Part shown: positions 1-9,776 of the stretch, piece after piece
How positions within the stretch are numbered: the first letter of the stretch is position 1
How the letters are laid out: every line of letters begins with the position of its first letter
Source of the DNA: Chromera velia
Taxonomy: Eukaryota > Sar > Chromeraceae
Direction: 5' to 3'
Assembly (NCBI GenBank): GCA_018398765.1
Contig: JAHBMJ010002165.1
Coordinates: 1 to 20,000 of the forward strand
Length of the DNA: 20,000 nucleotides
Position numbers and translations under genes: made by a program
Notes under the pieces: generated by a model
What the model saw: only the letters and a program-made list of their open reading frames with translations
Databases searched by the model: none
Told to the model about the DNA's origin: nothing

Positions 1-185
1 CTGTTATATAGCCGTCTACGCGATGCATGCATGCGTACATATACTTGCCGGGCCGCGCCGAGCCGCAGCCCCGTCATTTTGAACTCAATGCGCTCTCATG
101 CAATGACTCTTCATGAGTCGGATTACCTAATGCATGGCCCGGGGGGCACGATCGATCAAAGGTCAGTCAAACACAAGCACAAAGG

Positions 186-196
186 TATATATATAT
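186..196 (+). promoter_or_regulatory. TATA-like run upstream of the TPR gene
   Basis: An alternating TA run lies about 200 bp before the ATG at 400. It could be a TATA-type element, but it may equally be a simple repeat. A TGCATGCA palindrome lies at 24-31 in the same upstream stretch. I see no gene in positions 1-399. Confidence 0.2.
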
Positions 197-399
197 GCTG
201 TTTTCTAAAAGAGGAAGCTCTTCCAGACATACCCCTCAGTAGCTGAGTTGCAGAAACTCACATATCTGTGTCGCTGACATTCTCGGTACTTCGCATCGGA
301 TAGGCATTTGCTTCCCAGCTCAATCTCCATGAAAACAACTCTGAGACGGAGACAGTTAGTCTTGCTCTGATAAAGTCGCTGCAGATCCCGACAGAAGAC

Positions 400-3300
400 A
401 TGTACGGTGACGATCTGGAGCAGTGGAGGCAGGAGGGAAGAGAGATTTTCCAGTGTGCTGTGGCATGGGAGGCGAACAAACGTCGAGATGGGGGAGGTGC
501 GGGAGGGGATGCACAGGCGCATGCGGAAGGACCACACCCGCCAGAAATTTCTTTTGACCTTCTGTTTAGAATTGTCGACAGGCGACTCTCCCCCGTTCTT
601 GCGAAAGCCTTCCGGGCTAGTGTGGCCTCAACAGAGAAGGCTACCGAGCAGACACTGAAAGAAGACGACTTCACGCGTCTGTGGGCTTCTTTTGCTTCAT
701 CTCTTAGTCCGCAAGTGAAGGCAGCACACAAACAACACATGCGTGACTATCCTCCACGGGTGCGTCTGATTTCTCTTCTTCGGTCCGGTGCGATTCGTCT
801 TCTCTCTGCGGAGTTCCTGCTCGCACTTGCAGGCACTGATGATGGTGTGCTCGCACGGAGACAGGAACTTCCCGAGGAGGCCTTTGTATCCTCGGAGGAA
901 ATCGCATACGATCCCATCAACGGGGTCATCGGACTGTGGAGACGCCCCGGATACAAAATCCTGTCTGTCTCCTACCCCTGGCTGTCATTGGCTCACCCTG
1001 ATCCTGTGGGATATCATCTTCTAGACATTGCCTCGTTCATCCAGTGGTACTCTGAGTTCCAACAAGGGGGGAACATTGGGGCAGTGTTCTTTGACTATGG
1101 CTGCATTCACCAGAGACCCAGAACAGAAGAGGAGGAGGAGGTGTTTAGTCAAATTTTGGGAGGGAAAGAGGGGGGGCTGGATGCATTTTACGGTATTGAG
1201 GAGTTTGTGTGCCTCCAGCTACACATGAGGCCTCCAGACTTCGTGATGGAGTTTCCCGAAAAATTCAAAAAGTACGAGGACAGAGGCTGGTGCTTCTTCG
1301 AAGGGAGTGTCGCAGCAGCAAAGGGGGGCAAGAACGTTTACCACCTGAGCAGAGGACAGGAGGAGATTGAGGCCTTCTCTCGTCAAATCTCGCCTGACCT
1401 CTTCGTGAGATCCTCCCTGCCAATGACAGCGCTTGCTATGATGAAACCGCCCAAAGAGGCCTGTGTGTTTCTGGAGAAGAAAACGTTCACAAACGGAAGC
1501 GACAGACCCCCCGTGCAGGTCTGCCTGCCTATGTTCTCTGCTTGTGTTTATGTCTGACTCTGTAATCTTCTGCGTCTCTATCTGCTTTGTTTTGTGTCCG
1601 TGCTTGTCGCTCTCCATCTGTGAGTCTCTTCCTGTTCTCCCGTCGGTCTCTCTGATGGAATGAACCCTCAGACCTCCGTGAGCACTCTGTGTGAATCTCC
1701 ATTTGCGTGTGCTGATCTTCAGTATTCGAATTGGCCTCTGTGTTTGGCAATGTCTTACGTTTCTGGATATCGATCACTGAGTCTGCGTATCGCTGGAAAC
1801 ATCTTTCCTCCCTCCCTCCGTGACGTGACTTCTCTGTGCAGCTTCTTTACCGTCGAGCCTCAGAAAACTTTTGCAGCAGGCAGCATCAAATCAGAGTTCT
1901 GGACAGAGGCGCCCTGCAAGACTGCTTGTCGACGCTGGAATTCCTCGAAGCAAGGGGACACGAGTGCGAGGTGGCGGAGGTGTCCCTTGACTTGCCGCAG
2001 AATGGGCAGGCAGATGAAGCAGACGAGCTGTCAGCCCATCCTCTCCTCCCGACTGCTTCTTGGTTGTTTTTCCTTTGAATTCCTACACTTGATTATGAAT
2101 TGACACCTCAACACCCAGCCTCCCCTCAGTGTATTTTCTCGGTTGCTCTTTAATCAGCTTTTTCGGTTCTCCACCCATTTTGATGACGTTTCACTCTACT
2201 CATTGCATTTTGTCCGTCTGCGCAACAGTTAGTGTTCTTTCTCTGTGTGGTTTTGATATGTCAACATAAGCCAGTCACTTACGTTGTTCTGACTGCCTCT
2301 GCAGGCTTGAGATTTTCCTGATAAAGCTGAGGACACCGTTTCTGCAATCCCTAAACTTCCTTCGATCCCACCAACTCTCTTTGAGGTGTGTGGAGATGCT
2401 CGCAGGGAACGGTGCGCATCTGAGGGGGCTGAGACAGCTCGGCCTTGGCTCCCCCTCTCTGGGTGGGGAGTTGTTTCTCAAGTTTGCCTCTGCGTGTGAG
2501 GCTGCGGGAAAAAAGAATGGTCAGACAGAGGGGGGGGCGCTGTTTCCTGTCTGCGTTCTCATCACCCTGGGTTCCTCTCTGAGCCCATGGGAGAGAACAA
2601 GCACGGAGGGAATGTCAATTCTGTCCCAGACGGGGGCTTTTCCGTCCCTCATGCGCATTCAATTCCTTTGGAGTGAGAAGCCGGACGGGGAGAGGGAGGG
2701 GGGAGTGTCGTCGGATTTTGGTGAGAAGGCAAGAGTGCTGCGGGAGACGGCGAAGAAAGAGTGGTCGGGATGGCCCGTGCTGTCTCAGGTGGACGTCTGC
2801 GGGAAGAACCTTCTCGGCAGTGCGGAGTTCGGAGCGGCATTGGATGATGCAGAGCGTGTGCGAGCGTCTCTCGTCTCCCGATTCTCCTCTGCTGCAGAGG
2901 CACTGGAGGCGGCCCTGCGAGCAGAAAGATCATTTTGCCCGATCCAGGAGATTGTTAGGAAGGAAATGGGAAGGGACAGTCTAGAGCTCGCGCTGCTGTC
3001 CAACAACATCGGACATGCGTTTTGGGTTACAGGAAGGCTGCAAGAATGCCTGAAGTATTGGCAGCTGACTGTCGACATGAGATTGACCCTCCTGCCTTCA
3101 AACCACCCTGAGGTGGCAGATGCACTCAACAACCTGGCCTCTGTTCTCTTCTCGTTGGGGGACCACGAAAAGTCCCTCAGCCTGCGTGAGAGAGCGATTG
3201 CGATTTTCCGAAAGGTGCCAGGCCAGGAGAGAAAACTGGCCGGGTATCTGAGTAATCTGGGAAAGCTGTACAACGAGCGCCGTCAGTTTCAGAAGGCCAG

Positions 3301-3643
3301 GCAGTGTGCTGAGGAGGCAGCGCATCTGGTCACTAGGCGGTTGGGGGCTCGAGATCCCGCTCTGTTGGAGGTGAAGTCTAACCTTGCCATTGTGTTGTAC
3401 GATGACGGCAGTCTGGAGGAATGTGCAACGGTGCAAGAGGAAGTTACGGAGCTCACACAGATGCTTTTCGGGTCCCAACATCCTCAGCTTGAGAAAGCGT
3501 TCTTTAACCTTGCGCTCACAAGAAAGCTACAAGGACAGAGGCAGGAGGCTGCCGAGGCAGCTACTCAAGCATTAAAAATTGCGACTGCTTTCTTTGGACC
3601 TTCTCATCCTGAAACTGAGAACTGTCGCCGGTTGATGCGGTAA
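400..3643 (+). CDS. Three-exon YPWLS/HPDP-domain, leucine-rich, TPR protein
   Basis: Exons read 400-1518, 1842-2029 and 2305-3643, giving 881 residues. The first junction is phase 0 on both sides and the second is phase 2 on both sides. An alternative exon-2 donor at 2063 also keeps phase and gives 892 residues. The ATG at 400 is the first after an in-frame stop at 301. The N-terminal domain carries SVSYPWLSLAHPDP (residues 189-202), VFFDYGCIHQ (229-238) and YEDRGWCFFE (292-301), a pattern I know from unnamed algal and oomycete proteins and that loosely recalls HET/TIR-type folds. Residues about 465-625 hold leucine-rich stretches such as HLRGLRQLGLG. Residues about 662-876 are five TPR units of 40-44 residues of the kinesin-light-chain/TPR_12 type (for example HPEVADALNNLASVLFSLGDHEKSL). 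TPRs bind proteins, so a sensor or scaffold role is inferred. No nucleotide-binding domain is visible. The stop is a TAA-TGA-TGA cluster. The exon model is well supported; the function is not known. Confidence 0.8.
1519..1841 (+). other. Intron 1 of the TPR gene
   Basis: The donor is GTCTGC after ...CCCGTGCAG and the acceptor is ...CTCTGTGCAG. The intron is 323 bp, rich in CT-type tracts, and phase 0. The exon-1 frame runs past the donor into a stop at 1557, and the next exon re-opens in phase, which supports splicing. Confidence 0.7.
2030..2304 (+). other. Intron 2 of the TPR gene (donor ambiguous)
   Basis: The acceptor ...GACTGCCTCTGCAG at 2304 is clear. Three phase-2 donors are possible (GT at 2030, 2063 or 2066), and all restore the same downstream frame. 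The first yields ...DEADELLEIFLIKL. Transcript reads would decide. Confidence 0.6.
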
Positions 3644-3649
3644 TGATGA

Positions 3650-4370
3650 CCCAACAAGAGGTTAAAATGTTTTTGACGATCAAAGGGTTACGTAATTCAT
3701 CTATAGTTATTCATCAATTTTTATTTTGCTATAGTTATCTAAACCTATTTTAAAAATATATGAATTCCTGGACGCCGCACGTCGAACGCTCGGCATTGTG
3801 GCAGGAGGCCAACCCTCCAGACATTAATCCTATCCTATCTAAGCCTATCTGTAGGGCTAGTATCTTATGAATTTAAATTTACTGCATGAATTGATTAAAC
3901 TCGGTATAAAGCTCTTTAACTATGCAGATATTTTAAACAGCTAGTTAAACAGCTTAATTCACAGCTTAACATATCATTTAATTATAGAACATCTTTGAAA
4001 AACAAATAATATTACTTGTACCATCATTCTGACGATGCATTAATTATAGACAATATGCAACTCTACATGCAACTAGTAATACAAAGTTTTTTTTTTCTTC
4101 TAAACTGTTAATCAGTGTTAAAGTTTGTGATGAGTAAATAAAAAAAAAAACTTTGAATCATGAATACATCTTAAATCACGATGATATTTTCCATATATTA
4201 TTTTGGGCCAGGATATATCTACCGGTGGCGACAAGCTCTGCCGGCAATTGCCGTCCTGCTGGCAATCACTCTTCTCTACCGCCGAAAAAAAAAGCACCCC
4301 TGTGCTAGATAATATTATTATGCTAATTCTTATTAATAGCTAATAACCGGCTATCGATAACCGGTAAAAA
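3650..4370. other. AT-rich intergenic island
   Basis: About 720 bp are markedly AT-rich, with many TTAA/ATTA words, right after the TPR gene. No convincing open frame is present. It holds a 15-bp inverted repeat (4082-4096 / 4141-4155), the palindrome CGGCAATTGCCG at 4242-4253 and a near-palindrome around CCGGCTATCGATAACCGG near 4345-4362. The composition suggests inserted or decayed transposon DNA, but I find no transposase or defined ends. Confidence 0.45.
4082..4155. repeat. Inverted repeat, CAAAG-T10 / A10-CTTTG
   Basis: Arms 4082-4096 and 4141-4155 are exact 15-bp reverse complements around a 44-bp spacer. The spacer itself contains an imperfect dyad (AAACTGTTAA ... TTAAAGTTT). It could form a cruciform or a transcript hairpin. 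Confidence 0.75.
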
Positions 4371-5076
4371 AAGGAATAAGAGGACTGCATTGTTACTGCA
4401 AGAGGAGAGCTGGGAGGAAGGAGGAATCAATCAATCAATCAATAGGTAGCCCATTCGTCATGACAGAGCGATACAGAGGGATAAGAAGTGGCTAACGTCT
4501 AGGCCAACATCGCTAAAGGGAGAAAGAAGGCCTTAGAAGGCCTTCAGCGAGTTAATTAAGACTCTTGAGAGTTTAATATGACATAGAATGAATAATAGAG
4601 CAGCCGGAGTGGGTTGTTGCCCTAGAAATAAAGGGGTCACCCCCTAGAAAGAGGTGTAACAAAAGAAAAGAAAAGAGAAACCACGTTTTTCTTTCATATC
4701 TCGTCAAACCCGTCATTTGCTATCTTGTTGGTCTATTCATTGTGGGTAAAACAAAATTTTCGCCTTCTTTCATCGTCTCGGAGTCCCCTTTCCCCCCGGC
4801 CCCCCCCCGTAATAACTATTCACGAGCTGTCTTTCCCTTTAGTCCCCCCTTTGAGTTACAGCGCTTCGCCTGAAGTCCGACGACAAAGAAAAAAGAAGAG
4901 ACTGCAAGCAAGACAGACAGCCACCGACTGAGCAAAGGGGGACAGAAAGAGAGAAGAGAATTCACGCACACACACAACAGCATGCACGCACATGCAGGAA
5001 GATGAACGTTAAGAAAGGACGCCAGATCAAATACCTACGGGCCCACACTCTATAAGATCATCATATATTTTAGGTT
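4371..5076. other. Intergenic stretch without a recognised gene
   Basis: The stretch contains a short (TCAA)n repeat at about 4426-4443, a doubled AAGGCCTT motif near 4528-4545, a purine run (AAAAGAAAAGAAAAGAGAAA) near 4661-4680 and a CA-rich patch near 4962-4978. Short open frames here show no recognisable protein. Confidence 0.5.
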
Positions 5077-5323
5077 TGGTTCCTTCACTTATAACATACA
5101 GCATTTAAATTTTTTGAATGTCAATCGAATTCTTAATGATAAAAAAATGTTTTAAAACAGTTTTAGACTTTATATAATATTAGTTCTTAACAATTTTTTA
5201 TTGGTTCTTGCCCCAAAAAGGGGTGTTCCCACTTTTGGTTCTTTGGTTCTAGAAACCATGGTTCTTCACATTTTCTGAACTTAGGAACCAAAGATGAAAA
5301 CCAAGAAGAAACCACTGGAACCA
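5077..5323. repeat. Cluster of TGGTTC words, direct and inverted, around a small AT-rich patch
   Basis: TGGTTC occurs at 5077, 5202, 5236, 5244 and 5259, and its complement GAACCA at 5285 and 5318. TCTTTGGTTC (5240-5249) and GAACCAAAGA (5285-5294) form an exact 10-bp inverted repeat. CCCCAAAAAGGGG near 5211-5223 is a small hairpin. The AT-rich patch is about 5083-5200. The origin is unknown. Confidence 0.6.
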
Positions 5324-5353
5324 GGATGTATACACCAGGTCCTCCCCCACTCA

Positions 5354-5560
5354 CGCCCCTGGACCAACTGCCTTTTCTTCTGCCTGTTCCTGGTCCTCCT
5401 CCCTCTCAGCCTCCTGCCCCTCCTTGGTCTGCCCTTCAGACGAATGTTCTTTGTAGCGAACAAAGTGATTCGTGAACACTGTAACCTTCACCTTGTTGGC
5501 TGTTTTGGCAATACATTTGTAGTAGTACCCCCACTTTACCGCCCATTCTTGGTCCGTGTA
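5354..5560 (-). CDS. Unrecognised coding-like exon or remnant, 69 residues
   Basis: Read on the minus strand, this stretch is open for 69 residues and looks protein-like. It starts with a W/Y-rich part containing EWAVKWGYYYKCIAK and VFTNHFVRYKEH, followed by a very acidic/polar E/Q-rich tail. A consensus GTGAGT donor begins at 5354, just where the frame would end, so this may be the last part of an exon. No start codon or clean upstream acceptor is evident and the frame is closed just upstream, so it may be a fragment of a gene or of a mobile element. I do not recognise the family. Confidence 0.3.
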
Positions 5561-6997
5561 TTAAATGCATCTGGTGATGATGAAGATGATGATGCATATA
5601 TATGATGCTAGATATCATGGTTGCCAAACCCTCAGGCTAGATAGTACATATTTTCATGCAGTATCTTACTGGCAGGTAACCGACTGGGCCGGGCTGGCTC
5701 TCCAAGAGTATCTGAAAAAGTCTGAAAAGAGAATTACTGGAGCATGGGAGAAGATGCAAGGTAAGATGCAAGAGCCTTTCAGTGGAAGATCTTCCACCTT
5801 GTACGTTGCACAACTACTACTTGATACTACGGGAGGGCTGCGACTGCTTTGCAGCACTACCCTCTCTCCTCACCCACCACGACAACAGTCTGCTCATGAT
5901 CACTCAGCCTCACCCGGGCCCTCCATGCATCCCGGGTGTCTCGATCTCTACGCATGCATGCAGGATCTCTCTGGATCGTCTCTTACCTCTGGAGTCTAGG
6001 GCCCACACATGCCACAAGAATTGGATCAAGCAAGGTGTGAAGAAAGGAAAGAAGGAAAAAAGGAAGGAAGGAAACAAGAAAGAAAAGAAAAGAAAGAAGG
6101 AGATGAGGAAAAAAGCTCGGAAAGAAGCAATAAACCATGGAAGGAATGAAGAAATGAAGAAAGAGAGAAAGAAAAAAGAAAGAGAACTAGAGGCTTGGCA
6201 GAAACCACAAGGACTCCGTTCATCTTCACACGGTGCTCGCTGATCACACCTGTCTGTCTGTCTGTGTGCCTGTCTGCCCATCTCTTTGTTTGTATGTACA
6301 GGGATGACAGGTCTCTTGAAGACCCCAAATCAAATCAAGAAAAGAGAAAAATTGGGAGAAGAGAAGAAAGCATGGATGGATGGCACATTGGAATCCAGCT
6401 TCCGGCCTTTTTGCTTTGAGCATTTCCATTCCCTTGCTCAAAGCCAGTCAGCCCGCCAGCCAACCCAACAAAAGACGTCCCAGATCGAGACACCAAAGTT
6501 CAGCATTCATCCAAAACTCTACAAAAGACCAATGACAATCATGCATACATCTTCTTGTACGCTGTCAATTGCGTATCAAAATTCGGGCATTCATCATGCA
6601 CTTCAATTCAATCTTCTACCCTTAGTAGTACATCCTCCCAATGCACGGTCGCTTCTTCCCTTGAGTTCTTCCTTTTGCTATTATGCCTTCCTTCTTTACT
6701 TCGATCTTACAAAAGTCCAGAGACGCACATAGATTGATCGAGGCTTCCGATGATCTTTGCATGGAGCGCCACTCTCCTCTCCCCGGCTCTTCTTTTTCTT
6801 CTTCGTCTTCCGTGAAACAGATGGGAAAACGTGTGGAACGGCTAATTCTACGTAAAGGAAGAGAAGGGGTGGACAAAGGAATAGATACACACAAAAAGGA
6901 GTTGCTAGCTTGTCATTCCCCCCACACACATCAGTGATTCTATACTGCCAGAGAGACAAACTTTCGAAAGCAACTCGTCAAAAAAACCTCTCTGTGC
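5561..6997. other. Intergenic stretch with simple repeats, no recognised gene
   Basis: This is the space between the minus-strand remnant and the ankyrin gene. It holds a TGCATGCA palindrome (5955-5962), a purine GAAA-type tract (about 6034-6190), CTGTCTGTCTGTCTG repeats near 6251-6280 and otherwise unstructured sequence. The purine tract creates artefactual K/E-rich frames on one strand and S/F/L-rich frames on the other. Confidence 0.5.
6034..6190 (+). repeat. Purine-rich (GAAA)-type low-complexity tract
   Basis: The plus strand is almost entirely A and G (AAGAAAGG, GGAAGGAA and GAAAGAAA words) over about 155 bp, with few pyrimidine breaks. It belongs to the same class as the other purine tracts in this window. 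Confidence 0.8.
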
Positions 6998-8305
6998 TCA
7001 TGCCCCCCTGAAGTCAATTTGCCGGAGCACCTCAGCCCCCTTTCCGCCCTTCTCAACGCACTCTTCCACCGCCTTCCGGGTGGACTCCCACCAAGGTGCA
7101 CCATTGCGGCGCGCCCACACGAGAACCTCCAGGAACCCCTTACGAAGGCAGATCCAGCACACCTCAGGGGACCAGGGCACCTCCAGGGCACGGAGGGTTT
7201 TCAAAACCTCCAGACGCCCCTCACACGCAGCGCCCAGACAAGCCCAGTCACCCAGACTTACACCCTCACCTGCGAGACGTTTCACTGCAGCCTCAGGTGC
7301 ATACCTTCCGACCAGTTCGGAGACAACGGTCTCCGAAAGGTACTGCGCCTTCAACCCCCAGTGCACGATTTGCGTGTGTCCCTCCCGCACGGCCTCTCTG
7401 AATGGGCTCTCATGTCGCATGGTGAAGGGCACGTCTCGAAGGACGCGCTGCCACCCCCTGGAGACCATCAGTTCAAGGATCTCTAACTTCCCCCTGCTCA
7501 TTGCTCCGTCTCGCAGTGCAGTGAGGAAGCCTTCTCTGTTCTCCACCTCCACTCCCGTCTCCTCGATCAGAGACAGAAGGTCAACGTGCCCCCCCTCGCC
7601 GCATCCTCTCAGTGCACTGATAGCGTTCGACACACTTGAAGCGAGACTGAAGGTTTCAGACTGAGACTTTTCATCGTCTGCTCTCGCGAGCATGTGACGG
7701 ATCATCGACACATCCCCCACACGGAACGCTGCCCTCAGAGCAGGAGCAGCCAGAGAGGGGTCCGCACACAGCACTGGGAGCGCCACACGGACGCACGACC
7801 AGCTCTGAAAAGCGGAAGAAAAATAGGTCTGTGTGTGACCAAGACACGTGTCCTTGCATGCCTTCAGGAAACTTCTGTTGACACCCCCAACCAGCAAAAA
7901 CGACCCGTTGCCTACAAATTCTAATACAGAGAACAAAATGTCGTCTGGGAGAGAGAAATGACTGGAGACTGGAGAGGACTGTCGACACAGAGAGATGAGA
8001 GAGGGAACAGAGTCAGCCGTCTCCTTCAAGCAGACTGAAGGTGCCACCATCTTTCCTTGCAACCGACCAGACAGAGACGCGTGCCAGACCTGGACCGAAT
8101 CAAGATGATCTATGCACATGCCCACAGTGTCCTCTAAGCCACCCGGCATCCTATACACAGCTGCCAGCGGGCTCTCTGAGATTCGATTGAGTCTGTTCAC
8201 GTCGACTGCATGCGCCGCGGCCCCACGTATATCGATATAGGAGGCCGGGCCCGAGCCCGCGCGCGCGCGCGGGCCCCGGCCCCGCGTGATCCCGCGTGCA
8301 TGCAT
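6998..8305 (-). CDS. F-box-like, ankyrin-type repeat protein
   Basis: A single open frame of 435 residues from the ATG at 8305 to the TGA at 6998. An alternative start is the in-frame ATG at 8149, which would drop a GC-rich arginine/alanine segment. Residues about 119-150 contain LPDDILFSVLEFV followed by a V/N/F-rich segment, resembling an F-box-like helix block. Residues about 190-420 are degenerate ankyrin-type units, best seen in ACEGRLEVLKTLRALEVPW and RKGFLEVLVWARRNGAPWW, the style of the large algal ankyrin families. Ankyrin repeats bind proteins; an F-box would recruit a substrate to an SCF ubiquitin ligase. That role is inference, because the F-box match is weak. The gene diverges from the RING-H2 gene, with 291 bp between start codons. 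The exact start is uncertain. Confidence 0.78.
   Translation of the reverse strand: MHARGITRGRGPRARAGSGPASYIDIRGAAAHAVDVNRLNRISESPLAAVYRMPGGLEDTVGMCIDHLDSVQVWHASLSGRLQGKMVAPSVCLKETADSVPSLISLCRQSSPVSSHFSLPDDILFSVLEFVGNGSFLLVGGVNRSFLKACKDTCLGHTQTYFSSAFQSWSCVRVALPVLCADPSLAAPALRAAFRVGDVSMIRHMLARADDEKSQSETFSLASSVSNAISALRGCGEGGHVDLLSLIEETGVEVENREGFLTALRDGAMSRGKLEILELMVSRGWQRVLRDVPFTMRHESPFREAVREGHTQIVHWGLKAQYLSETVVSELVGRYAPEAAVKRLAGEGVSLGDWACLGAACEGRLEVLKTLRALEVPWSPEVCWICLRKGFLEVLVWARRNGAPWWESTRKAVEECVEKGGKGAEVLRQIDFRGA
8231..8292. repeat. GC palindromic run inside the ankyrin gene 5' end
   Basis: A CGCGCGCGCGCG core at about 8258-8269 is flanked by GGCCC/GGGCC words and GCCCGAGCCC. It encodes the RGRGPRARAGSG segment if the upstream start is used. 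It would form strong secondary structure. Confidence 0.6.
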
Positions 8306-8596
8306 TGCAGCTCCCTCGACGCAGGACAATTTTCAGTTTGGCATCGCGATTTTTCGCGATCGGAAGTGAAAAAGAACTTCCAACGAAGAAGATAGTACGA
8401 CTCAGAAATTTCACCACTCAACCGAGCTGGTTGCGGTAAAGCCGTCAGTCGGAGGCCTTCGATTGTGTAGAGTCTGAATTTTCGCAGCCGAAGTCGCTGG
8501 GAAGTGCTTTGTCGATTTGTTGGAGACTGAGCGAGACGGTTTGAAGGTCCGGGAAGCGAAGAACGTAGAAGAGAAGCAAAGCAAAAGCATTTAATA
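8306..8596. promoter_or_regulatory. Shared divergent promoter region
   Basis: The 291 bp between the start codons of the minus-strand ankyrin gene and the plus-strand RING-H2 gene must hold both 5' UTRs and probably both promoters. It contains a 7-bp inverted repeat, ATCGCGA (8343-8349) and TCGCGAT (8354-8360), so two TCGCGA palindromes sit 4-5 bp apart. A TGCATGCA palindrome abuts the ankyrin start at 8297-8304. No TATA box is obvious. Confidence 0.45.
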
Positions 8597-9534
8597 ATGC
8601 AAAAGGGAAGCTGGAGCAGGAGCTCGGACATCCGGGTCCGAGGCTCCGAGGTCTGCTCTGTGCTTGCTGCCCTGTATCACATCAGATGGGCAGACGGCGA
8701 TCGTCACGCATTGCGCCACTGGAAGCGGATCTCCGTCTTTCTGCAGGAGATGGAAGAGCCAGTGGTTGGCTCTGAGCAGGTAAAGAATCTGGTGAGATTC
8801 AACGGCATCGCTGAGGGGACTGTGAAGGTCCTCATGGAGGTATGGCGTACAGGATATTGTGAGAGGATCGACAACCTGTTTGAGGAGATCAAGTGGACCA
8901 GAAGGCACGACGCTGACCGCCTCCAGAGGCTGGAAGGCATCGAGAAGGCTGTGAAGGGGGAGGGTCCCTACACCGTGATTGATGATCTGCGGAAGCAGCA
9001 CCTGGAGAGGGCGACGGTGGTGCGCTTTGAGCCCAACAGAGAGGCCGCGCGCAGGAGGAGGGAGGAGTCAGATCTGAAGAAGGCAGAGGAGGCGATTGCA
9101 AAGAAAGTGTGCATTGACAAAATAGGCACCCTCCTCACTGGACAGCAGCGCCTTGACTTCATTGCGGAGAGATCGAAGAGCTCCAACAACAAGAGAGGTG
9201 CGTGCATGGGGGGAAGGGGGGGGGGTAAGGAAGCTCTGGAGCGCGCACGCGAGAGAGAGGAAGCAAAGAGAAGTGTATCAGCAGCAATTAATTAAAGAAC
9301 GAAATGTTGATGGAAGGAAGGAGGCGGACAAAAGAAAGACACCAAGAGAAAAAGAAAAGAAAAACAGAAAGCAGCACAATCGAAGAAGAGAAACAGAAGC
9401 AAAGAAAAAACAAAGATAAGAAAGAAGGAACGAAGCAGAGAGAGAGAAAGAGAGGGAAAAAGCGAAACAGAGAAAGAGGGGAGCGGGGAGAAGAGAAAGA
9501 AAGAAAGAAAGAAAAAACGGAAGGAAGGAAGGAA

Positions 9535-9582
<48 letters not shown>

Positions 9583-9737
9583 AGGAAAGAAAAACGAAAG
9601 AACGAGAGAAAGAAGGAGAAGCAAGGAAAGGAAACAAGGGAGAGAGAGGGGGGGGGGGAGAAGAGTTGAAAGAGCTGGATCCGGCAGCAACATCTTCGTT
9701 TGCGTACGTACGCATGTGTATGCGTCTGCGTGCGTGC

Positions 9738-9776
<39 letters not shown>

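Noticed and set aside
4606-4662. TGTTG...TAACA boundary and nearby purine run resembling LTR element ends
   Set aside because: The pairing is only a few bases, no matching second repeat is seen in the window, and there is no associated coding region.
7019-7664. Plus-strand frames antisense to the ankyrin gene
   Set aside because: The minus-strand frame has clear repeat and F-box-like character, while these are proline/arginine/serine-rich shadow translations of its complement.
8197-8631. Minus-strand frame overlapping the divergent promoter
   Set aside because: It overlaps both better-supported gene starts and reads through the CGCGCG palindrome as alternating R/A; it is most likely a shadow frame.
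9726-9775. Regularly spaced repeats considered as a CRISPR-like array
   Set aside because: The units are plain TGCG and GT microsatellite without spacers, in a eukaryotic intron.
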